Shown here: positions 23,601 through 35,600 of the stretch, one piece after another
Layout of the letters: each line of letters opens with the position of its first letter
Position numbering within the stretch: position 1 is the stretch's first letter
DNA from: Candidatus Aminicenantota bacterium
Lineage (GTDB): Bacteria > Acidobacteriota > Aminicenantia > UBA2199
Length of the DNA: 64,000 nt
Direction of reading: 5' to 3'
Assembly: GCA_026393835.1 (NCBI GenBank)
Contig: JAPKZK010000110.1
Coordinates: 164,364-228,363 of the forward strand
Made by a program: the position numbers and the translations under genes
Notes under the pieces: generated by a model
Seen by the model: the letters and a program-made list of their open reading frames with translations, nothing else
What the model was told of the DNA's origin: nothing
Databases searched by the model: none

Positions 23601-26600
23601 TCCAACAATGAACAATGAAATCCGGGACCCGGTCATCCCGCACCAGTTCCGCAAATAATGCATCATACCCGTCTTCATGATTTTTACCGGGATTAAGGGT
23701 AAACCGGCGGGCGCTTTCTTTTTGAAAAGCGGTTCCGTATGTGACAGTAATGACGTCCTGCCCGGCATGACGCAGTTTTTCTTCCAGGCCGGACCCGGCG
23801 GCGTCCCCTTCCACTGTAAACAACAACCAACAGGCCGGGGATAACGGGGTTCCCGGCAAAGTGTCGGCTGCGCCGAGATGGAAACGTTTCCAGGTGGGAA
23901 CATAAAAATAATCGTCGATATCCCGGTTCTTCCGAAGCCGGGTAAAGGGGTCCCCTTCGATCCAATAACGCCGTCCTTCAAAGGGATATGTGGGTAAAGG
24001 AACGCGGTATCTCTTTTCATCGCCGTGAAATGCCGGCCAATCGATAGTTACCCCGTGGAGCCACAACTGCCCGATCTTTTCCTGTAAGAAAAGAGTATCG
24101 GGTATTGCTTCCCGGCGCTGCCGCACCAGGTCGATCACCGCCAGGTCCGGTTGTTTCACCAATGTACTTAAGGTTTTGCCCGGCCCTACTTCGATAAAAA
24201 GGGGCCGGCTGGTTTTTATTTTTAGCAATTCGTCGATGCCGTCGGCAAAGCGTACCGTATATCTTAACTGTTTGACCCAGTACTGTGGGTCGGTGGCTTC
24301 GGCGGGACTTATCCAGTGCCCGCTGACATTGGATATATAGGGAATACGGGGGGCGTTAAATCGGACTTCTTTTACTTTTTCTTCGAAACGGGGTAATATG
24401 GGGTCCATCAGCCCGGAATGAAATGCATGGGAAGTATGAAGCCGGCGGGTTTCGATTTCTTTTTCCTTTAACAGGTTTTCAAAATCAGCGATGGCCTGGG
24501 CTGGTCCTGAAACAACGCACCGCGATGTCCCATTGACGGCGGCCAATGTTAGTTGGTTTTGTTCCAGCAACGGTTTCAGTTCTTTTTCCGGCAGTGGGAC
24601 GCTCATCATGGCGCCGGGGGGTGTTTGCTGCATCAGTCGCCCCCGCCATACGACTATTTTTAAGGCGTCTTCTAGCGAAAACACCCCGGCCAGGCAGGCG
24701 GCGGTATATTCGCCGATGCTGTGCCCGATGAATGCGCTGGGTGTTATGCCCCATTTCATCAGTAATTTGGCCAACGCATATTCAAAAATAAATAAAACCG
24801 GTTGGGTGATTTCGGTTTGATCGATAATATTGGTCCTATAGGACCTATTATTTTTTAAAGAGGGATAAATAATTTCTTTGACATCGTAATCCATTAAGGG
24901 TTTTAGGATTTCGAAGCAGTGGTCCATTTCTTGCCGGAACACGGGTTGGTTTTGGTACAGGTCGAGGCCCATATCGACATACTGGGAGCCTTGCCCGGTG
25001 AACATAAATATCACCTGGGGTTCGTCTTCTTTTAAGCGATGGGTTTTCACTTTAGTTCGAAGGGCGGTCACGGCGTCATTGGTATTGCTGCAAGCGGTCA
25101 TGCACCGGTATTGAAAAGCTCTTCTGCCGGTTTGCAGGGTATAGGCGACGTCGGCCAGGTCAGCCCCAGGGTTTTCTTGTAAGTAATGGGCCAGGTTCTC
25201 CGTCATTTTACTCAAAGCGGAGGTCGTCCTGGCAGACAATAAAAGCAGTTTCTCTTTTCTTTCTTCGCGTTCTTCGCGTTCTTCGCGGCTCCTTTCGTTT
25301 TTACGCCATTCTTCCAGGACAACATGTACGTTAGTGCCGCCGATGCCCAGGGAACTGACCCCGGCCCGCAAGGGATACTGCTCGTTTTTCCATTCTTTTA
25401 AGGTTGTATTGACATAAAAGGGGCTATTTTCAAAATCGATTTTCGGGTTCGGGGTTTCGAAATGTAGGCTGGGAGGGATGGATTTATTTTTCAGGACCAG
25501 TACTGTTTTAATAAACCCGGCGATCCCGGCGGCGGCGTCCAGGTGCCCGATATTGGTTTTAACCGAGCCCATTGCGCAGAACTTTTTCTTAGTCGTATGA
25601 AAGGCTAATTTTAAGCCTTCGATTTCCACCGGGTCGCCCAGGGTGGTGCCTGTACCATGGGCTTCGATATAGCCGATGCTTTCCGGTTCCACTTGCGCGG
25701 CGTGCAGGGCGGCGCGGATGACTTCCGCCTGGCCTTCCACGCCCGGGGCCGTGTACCCGATTTTCCGAATCCCGTCGTTATTGACCGCTGTTCCTTTTAC
25801 CACCGCATAGATATAATCGCCATCTTCAAGGGCCGCCGCCAGCGGTTTCAGCAAAACCAGTCCTACTCCTTCGCCGGAAACGGTTCCTTTTGCTTTTGCA
25901 TCGAATGCCCGGCAGTGACCGTCAGGCGAATGGATCATGCCTTCCTGGTAAAGATAACCGGCGCTTTGTTTTGCCGATACTTTGACGCCCCCGGCCAGGG
26001 CCATATGGCATTCGCCGTCCAGCAGTCCCCGGCAGGCCAGGTGAATGGCGGCCAGGGACGTTGAACAGGCTGTTTGTAGGGCAAAATTGGGACCCTTTAG
26101 ATTTAATTTATACGCGATCCGCGTCCCGATAAAATCTTTGTCGCTTAAAAGAACCGAAGCGTCCCACCCCAGCGCCTCCGCTTTCCCGGATAGGAAAACC
26201 AGGCTCTCCCAATAACTACTGGAAGATGCCCCGGCGTAAAAACCGATGGAACCTTTATAGGCAAAAGGATCATAGCCGGCGTTTTCCAGGGTTTCCCAGG
26301 CGCATTCATGAAGGATTCGCGCCTGGGGGTTCATTATTTCCGCTTCTTTGGGGGTGTAATCGAAAAATGCGGCGTCGAATTGTTCTTTATTTTCCAGTAA
26401 TGCGCCTTTGACTTTGACATAATGGGGGTCCTGTAATAGACCGGGATCGACTCCCAGTGTTTCCAGTTCTTCCTGGGAAAAAAAACGAACCGATTCGACG
26501 CCGTTTTTTAAGTTTTCCCAGAATTCAGCGATGTTTTTCGCCCCGGGGAACCTGCCGGCCATGCCGATAACGGCGATTGCCGAAACGTTTCGCTGCACGA

Positions 26601-29600
26601 CTTCCAGCGGGGCCGCGGCTTGTTCCGTTTCTCCATTTAAGTACCGGGCCAACGAACGAATGGTGGGATACCTGAACATCTGCAGGGTGATATCATCGAT
26701 ATTAAAGACCTGTTTTAGTTTTGTATTTATTTTAACCAGGTCCAGGGAGTTTCCGCCCAGGTCGAAGAAATTATCATGTACCCCTACTTTCTCCAATGCC
26801 AAAACGTCCATCCATATCCCGGCGATTTTTTTTTCGATTTCATCGCGAGGGGCGACAAATTCGACGCCGGTTTCCAATTCGGTTCCAAGGGTTTCCAGGG
26901 CTTTCAGGTCTACTTTGCCGTTGGGGGTCAGGGGAATCTTTTCTACCAGGTTAAATGTCGTGGGAATCATATAAGCGGGTAATTCCGCGGCTAAATATTC
27001 TTTTAACAGGGATAGTTGCGGTTCTTTTTCAGCGACGATATATGCGGCCAGGTGGCCGGTGGATTCTTTGAGCAGAACCACTGCTTCTTTTATGTGTTCA
27101 TAATGGGCCAGGCGGGATTCGATTTCACCGGGTTCGATTCGTTGGCCCCGGATTTTGACCTGGTGATCGATGCGGCCCAGGAACTCGATATTGCCGCCCG
27201 GTAACCATTTACAAAGGTCGCCGGTTTTGTAATTAATATAGGCCTTATAGGACCTATAGGACCTATTAAATCTGTCAGCGGTTAGTTCGGGGTTGTTTAA
27301 GTAACCCCTGGTAACTCCCGGCCCGGAAACACATAATTCACCGGGAACCCCAACCGGGGACAATAACCCTCCCTTATCCAGGATGAAACACGTTACATTG
27401 GTAATGGGCTTTCCTATCAATATCCCCGTCCTATCGGGCCGGAATTCATACACTGTACTGCATACGCTGTTCTCCGCCGGTCCATACTCATTATATAATC
27501 CTACCTGATTTAACTTTTCAAAATGCCGCTTTACCAACTCTTCGGTGAAATTTTCACCGGCGATCGTAACGCTTCTTAGCCCGGTTAAACTGTCGGGGAT
27601 TTCATCCAGATAGGTTTTATACAACGCCGGCGCGATTAAAAAATGCGTTACCCCCACCATTTTTATATACTTTTTTAAATAACCTGTGTCGAAACGCTGC
27701 TGCGACCGGATCATTACAAGCCGCGAACCGCTGATCAAAGGGGTAAATATGTCCTCCACGGAACTGTCGAATGAGAATGAAGGCAATTGCAGCACCACAT
27801 CCCGGCAATTAAAATCATAATAATTCTTCCGCCAACACAATGTATTGACAATCGAACGGTGCTCGATCATCACTCCTTTAGGCTTGCCGGTGGAACCGGA
27901 AGTGTAAATGACATAAGCGAGATTTGCTTCAACAGGGGGGCTTTTTTGAAAAACCGCCCCCCTGGCCCCCCCGAAAAACTTTTCATTAACCAATAACTTT
28001 GCTCCACTATCTTTTAACATATAATCGATGCGTTCCTGTGGGTACTCCGGATCAATGGGCAAATATGCGCCGCCGGATTTTAAGATGCCCAATATACCGA
28101 TAATCAATTCGATAGACCGCTTCATCATGATAGAGACAATACTGTCCGCCAGGACGCCTTTTTCAATTAGCATCTCTGCCAAACACTCGGATTGTTCGTT
28201 TAATACGCTGTAGGTCAAAGTGATAGGGCAGGTTTGAGAACCTGCCCCTACAATGGCAATATGGTCAGGCGTCTTTGCCGCCTGCTCTTCAAATAATTGC
28301 TGAATCGTCTTATCCCGCGGATATTCCACCTCGGTATTATTAAAATCAGATAATATCTCTTCCTTTTCTGTTGACGGTATGATGTCGATTTTTGCAATTT
28401 TCCCGGTCGGGTCTTCCAGTACATGGGCTGCCGTCTTGATAAAATAACCGGCAAATCGTCGAATGGTTTCTTCTTTAAAGAGTGTTGTCCGATATTCAAA
28501 AGAAAACCTCAGGCCCTCACCACCCTCAACCGCAAGTAAGGTCAAATCGAATTTGGATACCCCCGTTTCATGCTCAAGTTGTTTTATTTTCAAGCCCGGG
28601 ATTTCGATGCCCGGCCGGCCTGTATTTTGCAGCACCAACATAACATCGAACAAGGGATTGCGCCCCGCGTCCCTCTTAATACCCAGGATTTCTTCCAGGT
28701 TTTCAAAGGGATAGTCCTGGTGGGCAAAGACTTCCAATACCCGGGCTTTTACGTCCCCCAGGAACCAGTTAAAGGGGATGTCTCCTGCCGGGAAATTCTG
28801 CAGCTCCAGGGTATTGACAAACATCCCGATCACCTGTTCCAGTTCCGGGCGATTGCGCCCGGCCACTGGCGAACCGACTACGATATCTTCCTGGCCGCTG
28901 AGTTTGGCTAAAAATACCGTATATATGGCCAGTAATAATATGTATAATGTTACTTCTTGTTCGGCAGCGTACTTTTTTAACGCCGCGGCCTCGCTCCCGG
29001 TAAGCTCAAAGGAAAACCCATTGCCTTTATGATCCGGGACCAACGGCCTGGAATAATCGCATGGCATATTCAATACCGGTATATCTCCTTCGAATTGCTT
29101 GCGCCAGAAATTCTCCTGCTGCTTTAAAATTTCTTTATACCGGCTGCCGTGCTGCCACTCTGAGAAATCTTTATAGGTAATAAGCGGTTCGCTGTGCGCT
29201 AAACGGTCGTCTTTATAAAGGGCTAAAAAATCCCGGATCAATATCCCGGTAGAAGTTCCATCCGATATGATATGATGGATATCTATCATCAGGATGTGTT
29301 TTTGCTCAGCTTCTTTTAGCAATCCTATACGCAGTAACGGCGCATGGGACAAATCGAAGGGGCGAAGAAAGGGCGACCACGGGGGGGCGCCCCTACCAAA
29401 TTCGATTTCAAACGGCACTTCATCATGAATCCGCTGCACCACCTGCCCTTCGATCATTCCGAACGAGGTCCTGAAACTTTCATGCCCCTCTATCAACCGC
29501 TTGAATACCTGTTCCAGGCGATCTCTTTCCAGTTCGCCCGACAGTTCCAGTATGGCCGGTATGTTATAGATAAGCGAATTCTTTTCAAGCTGTGCGGCTG

Positions 29601-32600
29601 TATATATCCGTTCCTGCGCATAGGAGAGCCGGTAATATTCTTTTTTTTCAGCACTGTCAATGCTGACATATTTTTCCATTCCCGCCTTTTTTATATATTC
29701 ACCGGTCTGACGGATGGTAGGGTGCTGGAATAGTTCCGCCAGCGGCAGCGGGACATTAAATGCTTTGTGTATTTTTGCGGCCAAAATGGCTGCTTTTAAA
29801 GAATGCCCACCTACCTGGAAAAAATGATCATCGATACCGATATATCTGCCTAAAACCTCCGCCCACAACCGGACCAATTTCTTTTCAATCTCATTCCGCG
29901 GGGCAGTATAACTTTCACCAACATTTAACCCCGGTTGCGGCAAGGCCCCCCGGTTTACTTTTCCATTAGGAGTTAACGGGATTTTCTCTATTGGCATAAA
30001 ATAAGAGGGTATCATAAAACCCGGTAAATTCTTAGCCAGGTATTCCCTTAACCCGGGTATTTCCAATTGCCTCCCGGATATAATATAAGCGCATAAATAG
30101 TTGTCCCCGGTTCCATCTGTTTTGACCGTTACCACTGCCTCTTTTATATCCGGATGGTTCGCCAATCGATTTTCGATTTCACCCAATTCGATGCGAAAGC
30201 CCCTTATCTTTACCTGTCGATCGATCCTGCCCAGGAACTCGATGTTGCCGCCGGGTAACCACCGGGCTAAGTCGCCGGTACGATAAAACTTTGAATGATG
30301 AATGCGTGGAAGATCGAATGATGAATGATGAAAATCGATAAATTTTTCCGCGGTTAGTTCCGGTCTGTTTAAGTACCCCCTGGCTACCCCCACCCCACCG
30401 ATGTATAACTCTCCCGCAGCCCCCCGGGGCGCATATTTCATCCAACGGTCAAGCACATAAATATAAGTATTCGCAGTGGGTTTCCCGATCGGCAGCCGGG
30501 GCAAAGTCTCATCGATATCTTCAACTTTCATCTCGATAGAAGATATTGTCGTTTCCGTCGGACCATATTTATTGTAAAAATCACAGTACCGGCTCCACCA
30601 CTTCGCCAACGAAACCGGACAAACATCACCGCCGCAAACAACCCTCTTCAACGCAACTGCTCCTCCCGGTTTAATGTTACTCAAAAACGAAGGTACAGCA
30701 TGTAGATGCGTTATCGCTTGACTGACAATAAATGCTTCACAAGCGCTTTTTTCCAGCAGGGTCTCTTTATCCACCAAAACTAAAACCGCGCCGCTTAACA
30801 ACGCAATAAAAACCTGCTCCACCGAGGCATCGAAACATATGGTCGAAAATTGCAGTACCCGGTCTTTTTCATTTATCCCAAAGAACTTCACCTGGCCGCA
30901 AATATAATTGACTACCGAAGTATGTTCCACCAGGACGCCTTTGGGTTCCCCGGTGGAACCGGAAGTGTAGATAATATAGGCAAGATGATTTGAATGATGA
31001 ATGATGAATGATGAATGATGAAGCCCCCGGCGGGGGCGGCCTTTTAAAGAATTTAAATCCGATGTTGTCAACAAAATTTTTGCATTACTGTCTTTTAACA
31101 TATAATCGATTCTCTCCCGCGGGTACTCGGGATCTATTGGCAAATATGCGCCGCCGGATTTTAATATACCCAGGATACCGATAATCAAATCGATAGACCG
31201 CTCCATCATGATACCCACAATATCGTCCGCCAGGACGCCTCTTTCGATTAACCACCCGGCCAGGCGACCGGATTGCTCATTTAATTGGCGGTAGGTTAAA
31301 CAATTAGGGCAGACACGCAGGTCTGCCCCTACGAGGGCTATGTAATCCGGCGTCCTTGCGGCCTGCTCGACAAATAATTGGTGAATCGTCTTATCCCGCG
31401 GATATTCCATCGCGGTATTATTAAAATCAACCAGTATCTCTTCCTTTTCTTCCTGGGATAATATTTCTATGTCCGACAGCCGAATACCCGGACAGGCCAA
31501 AATTCCGGAAACCACCCTCTTGAAATACCCGCAAAACCGCGCCACGGTTTCTTCCTTGAACAACTCCGTGCAATACTCGAAGCAAAGCAGCAGTTTTTCG
31601 CCTGTCTCCACGGCCCTTAATGTCAGATCGAATTTCGCGGTCCCGGTTTCAAAATCATAAGGGGTTAACCTTGCGCCAGGGATTTCCAGTACCGGCGCGT
31701 CCTTATTTTGCAGCGCCAACATCGTATCGAATAACGGGTTGCGGCCCATATTCCCGCCTGCGCCCACTGCTTCCACTAACTCTTCATAAGGGTAATCCTG
31801 GTGGGCAAACGCTGCCAAGGTACTGTCTTTTATTTCCCGTAAAAACTCGCCGAAAGGTTTCTCGCCGCAAGGACAATTCTTCAAAGCCAGCGTATTGACA
31901 AACATACCCACCACTTTTTCCAGGGCGGCATGCGGTCTGCCCTCTCCCGGCGCGCCCACCACAACCACTTCCCGGCCGCATAATTTCGCCAATAAAATAT
32001 TATAACTTGCCAATAGCGCCATAAAAAGCGTTACGCCCCCCTCTAATGCCAGGGCATTTAACGCCGCGGTCTCTTCGCTTCCAATTTCAAACTCCAGGGT
32101 TTTCCCGGCGAAACGTTGTACACCGGGCCGCGGAAAATCAGTGGGCAGGTCCAAAACCGGTACTTCCCCGGCGAATTCCTTTAACCAATATTCTTTCTGC
32201 CGCTTGAAAAGGTCGCTTTCCCTATGTCGCACCTGCCACTCTGTAAAATCCCGGTACCGTATCCCGGTCGCCGCTAAATTTTGTCCTTCATAAAGGACCG
32301 TAAACTCTTTTATCAGTACTTCCACCGAAGCCCCATCCACGATAATATGATGCATAACTACCAGCAGGAGATGTTTTTTGTCTCCTCTTTCCAGCAGCAC
32401 TACGCGCAGTAACGGCGCACACGACAAATCGAAAGGACGAAGGAAAGATTTGATAATAGCCTCCGGCGGGTCGCTTTTTGAAAAAAGCTCCGCAAAAACT
32501 TTTGTTGACCCTATCCTCTGAACCGACTGATCTGCCACGATATGAAACGACGTCCGCAAACTTTCATGCCTGTTTATCAACCCGACAAACGCTTGCTCCA

Positions 32601-35600
32601 ACCGGTCTTTATCGATATCACCTTCTACCTCCATTGCCGATACCAAATGATATGCAGTACTGTCGGGGGCCATCCGCTGCATGAAATATATCCGTTTCTG
32701 CGCCGGCGTCAACGCATAGTATTCCTTCTCTTCCGCCGGTTCTATCTCTAAATATTGCCCCCCCGGCTGCCCGGCAATATATTTTGCCAACCCCCGTACC
32801 GTGGGTGATTTGAAAATCGCTTCCAGTGGTATTGTTACATCGAACTCCCGCTGAATACCGGCGCTTAACCGGACAGCCTTCAACGAGTGTCCGCCCAATT
32901 TGAAAAAATTACGCCCGGCACCGATCAGGCGCTTCTCAATACCCAACACCTCGGCCCAGACCGCAGCCAACCGCTCTTCCAATAAAGAAGCAGGGGGAAT
33001 ATACTCGGCCCCGCTGTCGGTAATAACCGGTTCGGGCAACGCCCGCCGGTCGATGTTCCCACTGGCGGTTACCGGGATTTTATCCAGTTGCACGATGGTA
33101 GTGGGGATCATATAGTCGGGTAGATCGGCGGCCAATTTATTTTTGAGCATCGCCGCATCGATTTTCTCTTTGGCGACCACGTAAGCGCAAAGAAATTTTT
33201 CCCCGTCGCCACTGTCCCATGACGTCACCACGGCTTCATCGATTTCTTTATATGATAATAACCGGCCCTCTATCTCGCCGGTTTCAACCCGGAACCCCCT
33301 GATTTTGACCTGGTGGTCGATCCTGCCCAGGAACTCGATGTTACCGTTGGAAAGCCAGCGCGCCAGGTCGCCGGTGCGATAAAGAATTGAATGATGAATG
33401 CGTGGAAGATCGAATGATGAATGATGAAAATCTGTGTCAATCTGTGTAATCTGTGGACGAAATTTTTTTGCGGTTAATTCCGGGTTGTTTAAATACCCAC
33501 GGGCCAGCCCCCTCCCGGCAATACATAACTCACCGTAAACGCCCACAGGTTGAAGACCGCCGAACCGGTCCAGTATATAAATACAAACATTGGCCATGGG
33601 CTTACCGATAGGTATCGTATCCTCATAACTGTCGTCGATTACCGAACAATCGAAATAGGTCGCATCCACCGTGCTTTCCGTTGGGCCATAAGCATCGATT
33701 AGTCTCGTCTTATTAACCTTATGAAGCGTTTCGTTGAAGCGTTTCACAAGGTTCAAACCCACGATCTCTACCCCGGTAAAAACCCACCGGAGACTGGATA
33801 ATTCTTTATATGATTCCCCGGCAACCGCCCGGTCCAGTATCAGGCTTAACATCCCCGGCGCAAAATCCGCCGTAGTTACCCCGTATCTTGCAATGACGCC
33901 GATGATTTGCCCCGGGTCTTTCTCAGCCCCAGGCGGCAGAAAACATAACTTCCCACCGGGCAAAATCCACCGGAACAGCTCACATACCGATACGTCGAAA
34001 ATAAATGACGTCGCCTGTAATACCACATCCCGCTCATTTAATTCATATCTCTGCCGCACCCAGTACAAACGATTCACTACCGGCGCATGAGCAACCGCAA
34101 CTCCCTTGGGTTTGCCGGTGGAACCGGAAGTGTATATGATATAAGCGAGATGATTTGAATGATGAATGATGAATGATGAATGATGAAGCCCGCGGCGCGG
34201 GCGCCCTTTCAGATGATTTGAATCATAAATAACGGATTCTAAAATCACTTTTTTACCTTCCCACCTTCTTACCTTCTCACCTTCTAAATCGTTGGCAACA
34301 GCCAACAATTTCGTCCCGCTGTCTTTCAACATAAAATCGATCCGTTCTTGCGGGTAATTGGGATCGATGGGCAAATAAGCCCCTCCGGCTTTTAAAATGC
34401 CCAGGATTCCGATTATCATTTCGACGCACCGCTCCATCATGATTGCTACAATACTGTCCGCCAGGACGCCTTTTTCGATTAGCAGGCCGGCCAGGCGATT
34501 GGATTGCTCGTTTAATTGGCGATAACTAAAATTATCCGTGTTTGTCCGTGTTCGTCCGTGGCCAAAAACCGCAATGTAATCCGGCGCCCTTGTGGCCTGC
34601 TCTTCAAATAATTGGTGAATCGTCTTATCTTGCGGGTATTTGGCCCGGGTATCATTGAAACCGTATATTAATGTGTTCTTTTCCTCTTCGGCTAATATTT
34701 CCAGGAAACGAAGCTCTTTCACGGGATGCGCGACCATATCCGCCGTAATTTTCATAAAATGCGAAGCCAACCTCTCAATACTTGACCGGTCCAATAACGC
34801 TTCCTTGAAACTAAAATCCACGCCGATCCCATCAAACAATGTGATGCCCACCGTCAAATCATAGTGAGTCTTTTCTTCCAATGAATAAGAAGCGATCGTT
34901 AAAGGCCCGCTGCCGCCTTTTTCCAGTAATACTTTTTCCAGCGGATAATTCTCGATAACCACTATCGTGTCGAAAAGCTCTTCCTGGACGTCTAACACGA
35001 CATCACTTTCCCTATCCCGTATTTCTTGATTTAACCGGTATAAAAAATCAACCGTTTTTTCATTGCCCTGGGATTGAATTCGCAGCGGTATCGTATTAAT
35101 AAAGAGCCCCACCATATCTTCTATGTTTTTTATGGGCGCTGACCTGCCCGACACAGTGACGCCGAAAATAACATCGCCGCAATCGTTATATCTCTGAAGT
35201 AGTAAACCCCAGGCCCCGTAAAGCAAACTTGCCGTTGTTATTTTATGGGTACGGGCAAAAATTTCCAGGCCGGCCACCGCCTCACTGGAAAAGGTAACTT
35301 GATAATGACCGTCTCCCGCGGCATTGTTCCTCTTTTTTCTTTTGATCGAAAGCCCGGTCCCGGCGTCGAAACCATTGAGATAACTCTCCCGGGCTTTCTT
35401 TAACTTTTCTCTGTCCCGGTCCCGGAGCCAGGCAATATACTCCCGGTATTTATGCTTAACTGGTTTTAGCGGGGTGCGCCGCCGGGCAAACTCGTTGTAA
35501 ACAGAAAAAAATTCCTTTAAAATAATACCGTTACTCCAACCGTCATACAAAATATGATGATTGCTTATTATCATTTCCCAGCGGTTCTCATTCATTTTAC

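Noticed and set aside
25640..26600. Possible second PKS module, or DH/ER domains between AT and KR
   Set aside because: The sequence between AT and KR matches only the KR structural half. No DH (HxxxGxxxxP) or ER motif was found.
30600..35000. Substrate predictions for the first three A domains
   Set aside because: The residues read by eye do not match a known code closely enough: A1 is weakly Arg-like, A3 weakly Tyr-like, and A2 has no match. Only the raw residues are reported.
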